Shown here in pieces: positions 44,401 through 52,869 of a stretch of 64,000 bases of DNA (position 1 is the stretch's first letter; each line of letters starts with the position of its first letter). The stretch is from JAKACA01 sp050010115 (GTDB lineage Bacteria > Actinomycetota > Acidimicrobiia > Acidimicrobiales > Bog-793). The notes under the pieces are model-generated. The model saw only the letters and a list, made by a program, of their open reading frames with translations. It did not search any database and had not been told where the DNA came from. The translations under genes and the position numbers were made by a program. The stretch covers positions 1 to 64,000 of the forward strand of contig JBEKLQ010000006.1 of the NCBI GenBank assembly GCA_050010115.1, written 5' to 3'.

Positions 44401-44478
44401 GTGCCCGAGGTGCCCGAGGTGCCCGAGGTGCCCGAGGTGCCCGAGGTGCCCGAGGTGCCCGAGGTGCCCGAGGTGCCC
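44401..44478. repeat. 9-bp tandem repeat (GTGCCCGAG), 8.7 copies
   Basis: Eight perfect GTGCCCGAG units plus GTGCCC fill the 78 bases between the convergent stop codons of aroA and the cysteine dioxygenase-rhodanese gene. A plus-strand frame would read (VPE)n, but no plausible gene uses it. It may act as a spacer or vary in length between strains. Confidence 0.97.
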
Positions 44479-45513
44479 TCAGGCAGGCTCCCGTGTGGGG
44501 AGGCCCGCTGCCTTCCAAGCCTGGAAGCCGCCGTCCAGATCGGTGGCGAGGGAGAGGCCGATTCGCCGCAACGTCACCGCTGCCAGGCTCGACGCGTAGC
44601 CCTCGGAGCACATCACGATGATCCGCTGGTCGTAACGGGCAAGCTCGGGGATCGACGCGTCGCTCCTCGGGTCGAGCCGCCACTCGAGCACGTTGCGGCC
44701 GATGACGAACGCGCCGGGGACTTCGCCTTCCAGGGCGCGCTGCTCCGGAGGGCGGATGTCGACGAGCGCCGCCCCGGCGGCGATCTCCGCGAAGGCCGCC
44801 TCGGGACTCACGCGGTCGAGGGTGTCGCGGGCCTCGTCGAGCAGGTCCCCGACCGACCAGGGAGCCGGGCGTCCGAGGCGGCGGGAGACCTTCGGCCCGG
44901 GCCGTGTCGGGGACACCGTTCGCTCGCCTTCCGGCGAGTCGACGCCGACGGTCTCTCGTGCCATCAAGCCGAACGGGCCGAGGTCGTAGTAGGTCATCGC
45001 CACGAGCGGTGGCGAGTAGGCATGGATGCTGAAGGCCGGGCCGTCCCCGTGGTGGCGCACGTCGTGCACGTGGGCGGGCCCGAAGCTCGCGTAAGCCCCT
45101 GCCTCGAGCTCGCGCCTCGACAGCCGCCTCGTGCCGAGCCTGCGGAACTGCTCGCGGAGCGTCCCGCTGGCGACGGCGAATGATCCGGCGGAGCCGCCGT
45201 GGTCGTGCCAGTCGGTCGCGTGGTTCGGTTGCCAGGCGAGCAGCCACACGTCGAAGAACACGTTCTCGTACAGCTTGACGTTCCACCGGTCCCCGCCTGG
45301 GCATGAGCCGGCGTCTAGGACGAACGGCTCCCACAGCTGCCGATGCAGCGCCAGGACGCTCGTGACCTTGCCGAGCGCCGCGGGCGGGAGCAGCGCCCCG
45401 TTCGGCACGAGACCGGAGACGAGATCCTCGAGCGCCCGCCTCATCGGCGCATCACGGCTCCAGACGGTCGGCCCGTCTGACCCGAGCGGTGGTGCTAACG
45501 GCATGGTGCTCAC
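44479..45513 (-). CDS. Cysteine dioxygenase-type enzyme fused to a rhodanese domain
   Basis: About 344 residues. Residues 50-210 are a cupin of the cysteine dioxygenase type with iron ligands in ATDWHDHGG (His103, His105) and a third histidine near HVHDVRHHGD. The C-terminal 110 residues are a rhodanese with catalytic Cys in MCSEGYASS (about 302). Such fusions oxidise a thiol and transfer or detoxify sulfur. GTG 45513 is chosen with a GAGGAG box upstream; ATG 45504 is an alternative. It lies 26 bases after the ABC binding protein gene and may be its last operon member. Confidence 0.85.
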   Translation of the reverse strand: MSTMPLAPPLGSDGPTVWSRDAPMRRALEDLVSGLVPNGALLPPAALGKVTSVLALHRQLWEPFVLDAGSCPGGDRWNVKLYENVFFDVWLLAWQPNHATDWHDHGGSAGSFAVASGTLREQFRRLGTRRLSRRELEAGAYASFGPAHVHDVRHHGDGPAFSIHAYSPPLVAMTYYDLGPFGLMARETVGVDSPEGERTVSPTRPGPKVSRRLGRPAPWSVGDLLDEARDTLDRVSPEAAFAEIAAGAALVDIRPPEQRALEGEVPGAFVIGRNVLEWRLDPRSDASIPELARYDQRIIVMCSEGYASSLAAVTLRRIGLSLATDLDGGFQAWKAAGLPTREPA

Positions 45514-45539
45514 GGAGCGGCGGCTCTCCTCAGCTCTTC

Positions 45540-47213
45540 TCAGCTCTTCGAAGCCCCGTAGAGGAACAGGTGCCCGATGGCGGTCGGGTACACGCCGGTC
45601 ACGGTCTTGGATGTCGCTGTCAGGTAGTTGTAGAAGTACCCATAGATGATCGGCGACTCGGTCAGCAACAGAGTCTCGATCTCGCCGGCGATCGTGCGCT
45701 GCGTGCTCAGGTCGACCGCCGCCACGTACTGCGCCGAGAGCTTGTCGTACTGGGTGTTCTTGAAGTGAGCGGCGTTCCAGGTCCCGGTGCTCTGGAGCGG
45801 GGCGGTGAGGAAGACGTTCGGGACGCTGCGGTGCCCGTAGTCGACGAGGCTCATGATGGCATCCAGCCAGTCGGACTTCCCGAAGACGGCATCGCCGTAG
45901 TACGCGTCCGACGACTCGACCTTGAGTTTGACGTCGACCCCGATGGCGGCGGCAGCCTGCTCGATGATCTGGGCGAACTGCGGGATCTCGAGGAAGTTCT
46001 CCGTCGTGAGCTGCGTCGAGAAACCCTTCGGGTGCCCCGCCGCCGTCAGCAACGACTTCGCCTCTGTGAGGTTCTGGCTGCGCTGGGCCACGGTGGTGTT
46101 CGTCGACGGGAACACGGGGGCGAAAGGGCTGTCGTTGCCCACGTCCGCGTAGCCCTTGAACAACGCCGCCACAGTGTTGGGCCGGTTGAGGCAGAGCGCC
46201 ACGGCACGCCGCACGCGGGGGTCGGTGAACGGCTCCTGGTCGCAGCGCATGGAGAGCTCCCGGTGGGCGCTCGAGCGCAGCTTGATGACGTTGTAGCCAC
46301 CGGCGAGGAGCGCCTCCCCGCCGCTCACGGAGAACTGGCCGATGACGTCGATCTCGCCTGCCTGCAAGGCGGTGATCTGAGGGGGCTGGTCCGTGTAGAA
46401 CGTGAACTCGGTCTTCGCCGGCAGCGCTTTCGTGCCCCAGTAGTCCTCGTTCCGGGTGAAGGTGGCGCCCACCTTCGGCGTGTAGCTCTTCAGGACGAAC
46501 GGCCCGGTCCCGACGAACGACGACTGCCATTTCGACGGGTCGTAGTTGTTCGGCAGGATGATCATGTTGTAGTTGTCGGACGAGCACAAATACGGGAAGT
46601 TCCCGTTCGGGGCTTCGAGGCTGAACTCCACCGTGAGGTCGCCGGTCTTCTTCACACCGGCCGGCGTGAGCACGCCGCCGAAGGCGGAGAGGGCGTTCGA
46701 CTTGCCGGTCGGTTTCGACTGGAGCTTGTAGGTGTAGACGACGTCGTCGGCCGTCATCGGCTGGCCCGTGTGGAACTTGACGCCGCTGCGCAGGTTGAAG
46801 GTCCACACGTCCGCGGCCGAGTTGGAGCTCCAGCTCGTGGCGAGCACGCTGCGAAGGTTGAGGTGCTGGTCGGACAAGCAGAGGTACTCACCGGTCTGGG
46901 CGAGCATGTCGAGGCCGCCCTGGTCGGACACGGTGACCGGGTTGATGTCGCCCGTCGGGACGACGATCCCGGCCCTGATCGTGGCGCCGGATGAGCCGTT
47001 CGGTGCCTTGGTCGTCGGCGCCGCCGGACTCGTGCTGCCGCAGGCGGTGGCGATGGCGCCGAGCAACGGGATGGACATCCCGACGACGGTGCCGCGCCGG
47101 ATGAACTCGCGTCGCGAGATGTGCCCGGCGGCGAATTCGTCGATCACGTGGTTCTCGATCTCACCGCGGCCTTGCCGCAGCTTGCCGAGCGCCTTCTGGT
47201 CGATCTTGTCCAT
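45540..47213 (-). CDS. ABC transporter substrate-binding protein (family 5), Tat lipoprotein
   Basis: A 557-residue peptide/nickel-type binding protein (SBP_bac_5). The N-terminus carries a twin-arginine motif in HISRREFIRRGTVVGMS and a lipobox ending AIATACG, so it is exported folded and lipid-anchored. Family 5 segments are WTFNLRSGVKFHTGQPMTADD and RRAVALCLNRPNTV. A possible -10 (TATAAC) and GGGGAG precede the ATG, in a 165-base gap after the ATPase gene. The ligand is unknown; the co-encoded MIO-less lyase points to an amino-acid-derived betaine or similar rather than simple peptides, which is inference. Confidence 0.92.
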   Translation of the reverse strand: MDKIDQKALGKLRQGRGEIENHVIDEFAAGHISRREFIRRGTVVGMSIPLLGAIATACGSTSPAAPTTKAPNGSSGATIRAGIVVPTGDINPVTVSDQGGLDMLAQTGEYLCLSDQHLNLRSVLATSWSSNSAADVWTFNLRSGVKFHTGQPMTADDVVYTYKLQSKPTGKSNALSAFGGVLTPAGVKKTGDLTVEFSLEAPNGNFPYLCSSDNYNMIILPNNYDPSKWQSSFVGTGPFVLKSYTPKVGATFTRNEDYWGTKALPAKTEFTFYTDQPPQITALQAGEIDVIGQFSVSGGEALLAGGYNVIKLRSSAHRELSMRCDQEPFTDPRVRRAVALCLNRPNTVAALFKGYADVGNDSPFAPVFPSTNTTVAQRSQNLTEAKSLLTAAGHPKGFSTQLTTENFLEIPQFAQIIEQAAAAIGVDVKLKVESSDAYYGDAVFGKSDWLDAIMSLVDYGHRSVPNVFLTAPLQSTGTWNAAHFKNTQYDKLSAQYVAAVDLSTQRTIAGEIETLLLTESPIIYGYFYNYLTATSKTVTGVYPTAIGHLFLYGASKS

Positions 47214-47378
47214 CAGAGAGCTCCCCTTCTCGGCTGCATCTTTGGAGGGCTGGGATGTGGCGGCCAGTTATATCACTAAACCGATGGTAATAGTCGCATT
47301 TGCGCCGAGGTGTCCCCGGGTGGACGAAGTGTAGGCCCGAAGGGTTGTTCCTATGGCTCGACGCTCGAGCAGGATCGC

Positions 47379-49445
47379 TCAGTGGTTGTCGGCAGCCGGC
47401 GCCTGAAGCCGGCGGAGCTCCTCGACGCCGATGTGGCACCTCATGAGGTGCCCGGGCTCCACCTCGACGAGCGGCGGCTCGGCGCGCTCGCAGATCCCAC
47501 CGTCGAGCACTCGGGGGCAGCGCGTGTGGAAGACGCAGCCGGGAGGCGGTGATGCGGTACTCGGGATCTCGCCCGAGAGGCGGATCCGGGTGGGGGGTAC
47601 CCCATCGATGGTAGGGACAGACGACACGAGCGCCTCGGTGTAGGGGTGGTGGGGACCGGTGAAGACGATCTCGGCCGACCCCACCTCCATGAGCCGCCCG
47701 AGGTACATCACGGCGATCCGGTCCGAGAGGTAGCCCACGACCCGCAGGTCGTGGGAGATGAACAGGTACGTGACCTGCTCGGCCACCTGCAGGTCGACGA
47801 GCAGGTTGAGGATCGCCGCCTGGACCGACACGTCGAGGGCGGACGTCGGCTCGTCGCAGACCACGACGCGCGGCTCGCCACCGAACGCACGAGCGATCGC
47901 CACCCGCTGCTTCAGGCCGCCCGAGAGCTGGCTCGGGCGGAGGACGAGATGGCGCTCTTCCATCCGCACGGACTCGACGAGCTCGATCACCCGCAGTCGC
48001 CGGGCCTCGCCGGAGAGGCCGGCAAGCTTCGTGACGGCCCGCCCGATCAGCCTGCGGACGCTGTGACGCCGGTTGAGCGCCGAGTCGGGGTTCTGGAACA
48101 CGATCTGCAGCGTCTTCAGCTCCTCACGGTTGCGCCCCCGCACGTCTGCCGCCACCGGTTCCCCGTTGAGCTCGATCGATGACCCCGGATCCGGCACGAT
48201 CAGCCCGAGCAGCGCACGGGCGAGCGTCGTCTTGCCACTTCCGGACTCGCCCACCAGCCCGAGGGTCTCCCCCCGGTGGAGCTCGAGGTCGACGTCGACG
48301 AGCGCTTGCACCCGCTCGCCGCGGGTGGTGAACGTCTTTGACACCGAGCCGAGCCGCACGACGGATTCAGGAGGGCCGCTGCGCTGTGGCAGGGCGAGGT
48401 CGACCGGAGTCGAGCGGGGCAGCCCGGCCGCCTCGTCGTGGTGGAAGCAGCTCACCCGCCGGCCGTCGCCGAGGTCGGTCATCGGCGGCGCTTCCGACCG
48501 GCAGCGGTCGTCGGCGAGCGCGCAGCGTGAGGCGAAGATGCAGCCGACCCGTTGGGCGCCAGGCGAAGGAAGAAACCCGGGGATCGTGTCCAGTCGCCCA
48601 TGGTCCTTCCGGAGCCCGCCGCGGGGGATGCAGCGGAGCAAGCCGACCGTGTAGGGGTGACGGGGGTGGTCGAACACGTGCCGAGCAGGCCCTTCCTCGA
48701 CGAGCTCGCCGGCGTAGAGGACGCCCACGCGTTCGCACATCTTCGCGATGACGGCGAGGTTGTGGCTGATGAACAACACCGAGGAGTCGAGCTCGGAACG
48801 GAGCCCCGCCACGAGATCGAGGACCTCGGCCTCGACGGTTGCATCGAGCGCCGTCGTCGGCTCGTCGAGGATGAGGAGGGACGGGTCACTCGCGAGCGCC
48901 ATGGCGACGACAACCCGCTGGGCCATGCCACCGGACAGCTGGTGGGGGTAGCGGCGCATCACCCGGCCCGGGTCGGAGATCTGTACCTTGGCGAGCATCG
49001 CCTCGGCTCGCTCGAACGCCTCGGAGCTGTGGAGGCCGGCGACTTCGAAGACCTCCGCCACCTGCCTGCCGACCCGGATAGACGGGTTCAGTGCCGTGCC
49101 GGGCTCCTGGTAGACCATCGAGACCGTCTTGGCGCGGAGCTCCCGGAGGGCCTCGGGACCCATGGCGAGGACGTCGCACCCGTTGACCGAGATCGATCCG
49201 GCGCTGACGCGGCCGTTTCTCGGGAGGTACCGCTCGATGCCGAGCGCCAGCGTGGACTTGCCGGATCCGGACTCACCGACGAGCCCGAAGGACTCACCGC
49301 GGCCGACGCGAAACGACACATCGCGCACCGCCAGGCGATCGTGTCCGCGGACGCGGTAGGTGACGTCGACGTGGTCGACGACGAGGGCGTCGCCGGGCGA
49401 GGTGACCGGCTGAGCGTGCTCGATCGGCGCCGCCGGTGCCGTCAT
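47379..49445 (-). CDS. Fused double ATP-binding protein of a peptide-type ABC transporter (DppD-DppF fusion)
   Basis: A 688-residue protein with two complete ATPase domains. The first has Walker A VGESGSGKSTLALG, signature LSGGMAQRV and Walker B LLILDEPTTALD. The second has VGESGSGKTTLARA, LSGGLKQRV and VVVCDEPTSALD. Each is followed by an oligopeptide-transporter C-terminal extension with cysteine-rich sequence (GCIFASRC and GCVFHTRC). It powers import through the two permeases. The ATG at 49445 overlaps the permease stop. Confidence 0.93.
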   Translation of the reverse strand: MTAPAAPIEHAQPVTSPGDALVVDHVDVTYRVRGHDRLAVRDVSFRVGRGESFGLVGESGSGKSTLALGIERYLPRNGRVSAGSISVNGCDVLAMGPEALRELRAKTVSMVYQEPGTALNPSIRVGRQVAEVFEVAGLHSSEAFERAEAMLAKVQISDPGRVMRRYPHQLSGGMAQRVVVAMALASDPSLLILDEPTTALDATVEAEVLDLVAGLRSELDSSVLFISHNLAVIAKMCERVGVLYAGELVEEGPARHVFDHPRHPYTVGLLRCIPRGGLRKDHGRLDTIPGFLPSPGAQRVGCIFASRCALADDRCRSEAPPMTDLGDGRRVSCFHHDEAAGLPRSTPVDLALPQRSGPPESVVRLGSVSKTFTTRGERVQALVDVDLELHRGETLGLVGESGSGKTTLARALLGLIVPDPGSSIELNGEPVAADVRGRNREELKTLQIVFQNPDSALNRRHSVRRLIGRAVTKLAGLSGEARRLRVIELVESVRMEERHLVLRPSQLSGGLKQRVAIARAFGGEPRVVVCDEPTSALDVSVQAAILNLLVDLQVAEQVTYLFISHDLRVVGYLSDRIAVMYLGRLMEVGSAEIVFTGPHHPYTEALVSSVPTIDGVPPTRIRLSGEIPSTASPPPGCVFHTRCPRVLDGGICERAEPPLVEVEPGHLMRCHIGVEELRRLQAPAADNH

Positions 49446-50347
49446 TGGGCGAGCACCGACTCGACTCCGTCGGCGATCAGGTTCACGGCGACGACGAGCG
49501 AGGCGATGGCAAGGGCGGGGAAGAGCGTCTCCCACCAGTATCCGGCCGAGATCACCGAGTAGTTGGCGGCGATGCCGGCGCCCCAGTCCGGAGTGGGCGG
49601 TGGCGGCCCGAGGCCGAGAAACGACAACGTGGCAACCGTGAAGATGGCGTAGCCGATCCGGACCGTGAACTCCACGAGGATGGGCGGCAGGACGTTCGGC
49701 AGGATCTCCACGAACATGATGTGCGGCGCCTTGTCACCTCGGAGGTGGGCGGCTGCGACGTAGTCGAGGTCGCGCTCGACGAGCACGGCGGCACGCACGG
49801 TGCGTGCGATGAGCGGCGCGAACACGAAGCCGATCACGACGACGAGTGTCGGGATCGACGGCCCGAGCGCCCGGACGAAGAGGACCGCGACGATGATGAC
49901 GGGAAGGGCGAGCACAGTCTCGACGAGCCTGCCGACGACGGCGTCCACGGTACCGCCGAAGTACCCCATGACGAGGCCGAGCGCCGTGCCGAGCGCCGTG
50001 CCCAGCAACGTGGCCATCGGCGCGATGACGAGGATGTTGTGGGCGCCGACGATCACCCGGGAGAGCACGTCGCGCCCGAGCTGGTCCGTCCCGAACAGGT
50101 GGGCGCCCGACAGTGTGGCGTTCGTCGCCAAGAGCTGCTGGGCGAGGGGGTTGTGGGGGGCGAAGCTGTTCCCGAACACGGCACACACGATCCAGAACAC
50201 GACGATGGCGGCGCCGATGAGGAACGTCGGGGAGCGCAGCAGCTGCTGGGAGACCGTACGCGGGGATTTCGGGCCGGCCGCCTCGAGCACGCGCATCTCG
50301 GTGGGGGGAATGACGCCGACCGTGTCGCTGAGCCGCCCCGGGATCAT
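49442..50347 (-). CDS. ABC transporter permease (DppC-type)
   Basis: A 301-residue permease with an N-terminal cytoplasmic segment and about six membrane helices. The DppC/OppC N-terminal signature HLFGTDQLGRDVLSR is present and the EAA loop lies near AAAHLRGDKAPHIMFVEILP. Coupled to its neighbours by ATGA overlaps. It forms the translocation path with the DppB-type protein. Confidence 0.93.
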   Translation of the reverse strand: MIPGRLSDTVGVIPPTEMRVLEAAGPKSPRTVSQQLLRSPTFLIGAAIVVFWIVCAVFGNSFAPHNPLAQQLLATNATLSGAHLFGTDQLGRDVLSRVIVGAHNILVIAPMATLLGTALGTALGLVMGYFGGTVDAVVGRLVETVLALPVIIVAVLFVRALGPSIPTLVVVIGFVFAPLIARTVRAAVLVERDLDYVAAAHLRGDKAPHIMFVEILPNVLPPILVEFTVRIGYAIFTVATLSFLGLGPPPPTPDWGAGIAANYSVISAGYWWETLFPALAIASLVVAVNLIADGVESVLAQ

Positions 50348-51297
50348 TCGCCGCCTCCGAGGCGGATGCGCGGGTTGAGCAGCGAGTAGGAGATGTCGGC
50401 GAGGAGAGTGGCGAGCATGTAGACCACGCCGATCAACAGGACGCCAGCCTCGAGCATCGGGAAGTCCTTCGAGTTCACAGCACCGAGCACGAGGCTTCCG
50501 ATGCCCTGGTAGTTGAACAGCGTCTCCACTACGACGAGGCCGCCGATGAGGTAGCCCATCTGGGTGGCGATGACCGTGATCGTCGGGAGGAGGGCGTTGC
50601 GCAGCACGTGCCGCCGGATGACGACCGAACGGCGGAGGCCTTTCAAGGCGGCGGTGCGGGCGTAGTCGGAGGCGAGCGCCTCGATCGTGCCGGCACGCGC
50701 CATGCGGCTCACGTAACCGAACAGGACGAGCACGAGCGGGATCGCCGGCAGGATCAAATGGTCGAGCTGTGTGACGACCGAGGATCCCATTGGAGACGTG
50801 GCCGTCGCCGGCAGGACGTGGAAGGCCACGGCGAAGATCTCGAGGAGGATGATTCCGGACACGAACTCGGGCAACGTCGAACCGGACAGGCCGCCGATCG
50901 AGATGATCCGGTCGATAGGACCGCCCGCCTTGAGCGCCGCCACCACGCCGCCGAGGATGCTGAGCGGGACGACGATGACGAACGCAACGCTCGCGAGCTT
51001 GAGCGACTGAACCGCCGCGCTGGTGATGTAGGGCTCCACGGGCGCCTGGTACTCGTACGAGGTCCCCATGTTCCCGTGGACGAAGCCGGAGATCCAGGTC
51101 CAGTACTGGTCCACGAGCGGCCGCTCGACTCCGAGTTGGCGATCGAGGGTGAGGACGGCGCTGTGGGCGGCGAGCGGCCCGAGGATGAAGCGACCCGGGT
51201 CGCCGGGGAGCACCTGGCCGGCGTAGAACACGACGATGCTCAAGAGGAACAGCGTGACGATCGAGAGGCCGACACGTTTCAGGAGATAGGCCGCCAT
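50344..51297 (-). CDS. ABC transporter permease (DppB-type)
   Basis: About 317 residues of DppB/OppB-type permease. Visible are the N-terminal helix (LLKRVGLSIVTLFLLSIVV), the GNMGTSYEYQAPVEPYI loop, and the EAA-like segment DYARTAALKGLRRSVVIRRH. The ATG at 51297 follows an AAAGGG box. It is the first transporter gene after the lyase homologue, whose stop is only 10 bases upstream, so lyase and transporter are almost certainly cotranscribed. Longer upstream frames run inside the lyase. Confidence 0.92.
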   Translation of the reverse strand: MAAYLLKRVGLSIVTLFLLSIVVFYAGQVLPGDPGRFILGPLAAHSAVLTLDRQLGVERPLVDQYWTWISGFVHGNMGTSYEYQAPVEPYITSAAVQSLKLASVAFVIVVPLSILGGVVAALKAGGPIDRIISIGGLSGSTLPEFVSGIILLEIFAVAFHVLPATATSPMGSSVVTQLDHLILPAIPLVLVLFGYVSRMARAGTIEALASDYARTAALKGLRRSVVIRRHVLRNALLPTITVIATQMGYLIGGLVVVETLFNYQGIGSLVLGAVNSKDFPMLEAGVLLIGVVYMLATLLADISYSLLNPRIRLGGGE

Positions 51298-51307
51298 GCT
51301 TGCCCTT

Positions 51308-52768
51308 TCAGGAGCTCGTGCCGTTCTCGATGATGGCCGACAGCGTGCCGGCGCGCACGGCCACGACGAGCGGCTCGAGATCCTCCGGCAGCGGCGACGG
51401 AGCGTGGGTGGAGGCGATGAGCTCACGGACCGAGCGATACGCCCTCTCGGTCCCCTTCCCGAGCCGCCCGAGCGAACGGAGGTCGATCGCCTGGGCGGCG
51501 ACGACGAGCTCCACGGCGACGACCCGGGTAGCGAGCTCGACGACCTCGGCAAGCCGGCGGGCGGAGAGCGGGGCCATCGTCGTCCGGTCCTCGATCCCCT
51601 CTGCCTTGCTCGAGCTGGCCAGCTCGAAGGAGACGGGATGGGCGAGCAGGCGCGCCTCGGCGGCGAGCGACTGGGAAGCGACGGCGAACTCGGCGAGACC
51701 GTCGTCACCGGTCTCCGGATCCTCGGCGAGACCCGCTGCCAGCCCTGAAAAGGGGCTCTGGAGCAGCTTCACCGTGCGCTCGGCGGCCGAGGTGATGGCC
51801 GGCGCGAGGCCGATCCTGGCGAAGTCGAGCGAGGCCGACATGGCGACCGGGTCGAAGTTGCCGACCGAGATGATCGCCCGCTCGGCAAGGACGACGACCG
51901 GGTTGCCCTGGGAGTTGTTGAGCTCGCGTTCGACCGTCGCTCGGGCGTAGCCGAGCGCGTCCCGGGCAGCACCGTGAAATTGAGGTACACACCGGAACGT
52001 GAGGGGGTCCTGCAGGTTCCGGGCGGTGCCCTTCTCCCAGAGCACGCTGCCGGCGAGCAGGCCGTGCAGGTTTGACAGCGTCGCCTGCAGGCCGGGAGAC
52101 GGCCTCGTCTCCCCGACGATGGGGTGGAGCGCCGTCACGTTTGCGGCGTAAGCCTCGAAGTCGAGGGCGGCGGCGACGTCCAGCGCGTCGAGGAGCTGCA
52201 AGCCGTGGGCGAGCGCCAGGGCCGAGCAGGCCGTGGAGAAGGCGTTCGTGTCGATGAGAGCCAGGCTCTCGTTCGGGGCGAGCTCGAAGTCGCCCCACTC
52301 GACCACCGCATCCGCCAGGTCCGCCAGCGGGCCGAGGTCGGCCTGGCCGACCGAGCCGAGCGATCGCACCACCGGGACGACGCCCTCATTGAGGGCGGAG
52401 ATCACGAGGTCGGCGAGCTCGGGACGCACGCCGGTCACACCGGTGGCGAACCCGTTCGCGAGGACGAGCATGGTCGCCCGCACGATGGCGGGCGATGCGG
52501 GAGGCCCCTGGGCCATCCGGTGCGTGCGGAGCAGTGAGCGGTTGAAACGGGCCTGGTCAGAGGGACGCAGCGTCACGCGCTTACGCTCAGCCACCCCCGT
52601 CGTCAGGCCGTAGACGGGCTCGCCCCGAGCCAGCACCTCCATGACGACCTCCCGGTGCGCCAGCATCTGCTGACGGGCGACGGCGGCCAGGGCTGCGTCC
52701 TCACCGTGCTCGGCTACCGCCACCACGTCGCCGAGCGACAGCGAGGCGCCGTCGAGCAGCACCGTCAC
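51308..52768 (-). CDS. Aromatic ammonia-lyase (HAL/PAL) homologue lacking the MIO-forming Ala-Ser-Gly
   Basis: A 486-residue protein with the full HAL fold: conserved Tyr53 in PVYGLTTG, DPLTFRCVPQFHG, and the C-terminal SSSKAEGIEDRTTMAP. The triad Ala-Ser-Gly, which cyclises to the MIO electrophile at 142-144 in HAL, is missing: here the loop reads LGSVGQADLGPLAD, with Gln-Ala and one residue fewer. HAL chemistry on amino acids is therefore unlikely; betaines, whose trimethylamine is already a good leaving group, are possible substrates. It heads an operon with a peptide-type ABC importer. GTG start; no clear ribosome binding site. Confidence 0.88.
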   Translation of the reverse strand: MTVLLDGASLSLGDVVAVAEHGEDAALAAVARQQMLAHREVVMEVLARGEPVYGLTTGVAERKRVTLRPSDQARFNRSLLRTHRMAQGPPASPAIVRATMLVLANGFATGVTGVRPELADLVISALNEGVVPVVRSLGSVGQADLGPLADLADAVVEWGDFELAPNESLALIDTNAFSTACSALALAHGLQLLDALDVAAALDFEAYAANVTALHPIVGETRPSPGLQATLSNLHGLLAGSVLWEKGTARNLQDPLTFRCVPQFHGAARDALGYARATVERELNNSQGNPVVVLAERAIISVGNFDPVAMSASLDFARIGLAPAITSAAERTVKLLQSPFSGLAAGLAEDPETGDDGLAEFAVASQSLAAEARLLAHPVSFELASSSKAEGIEDRTTMAPLSARRLAEVVELATRVVAVELVVAAQAIDLRSLGRLGKGTERAYRSVRELIASTHAPSPLPEDLEPLVVAVRAGTLSAIIENGTSS

Positions 52769-52818
52769 CGGGCAGCCTCAGCCCGGTCTGCCGTCGGGTG
52801 GTCGGTCACGCTCGTCCG

Positions 52819-52850
52819 CACGGGTACACCTTGGCACGGGTACACCTTGG
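52819..52850. repeat. 16-bp direct repeat upstream of the lyase operon
   Basis: Two adjacent perfect copies of CACGGGTACACCTTGG lie 51 bases before the lyase homologue start. Tandem spacing of 16 bases could form a regulator binding site, but no motif match is known to me. Confidence 0.8.
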
Positions 52851-52869
52851 CACGGATCGCCGACCGGCA

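Noticed and set aside
44401..45183. Plus-strand gene starting with VPE repeats
   Set aside because: The start is the 9-bp repeat, and the rest is antisense to the CDO-rhodanese gene, which has clear motifs.
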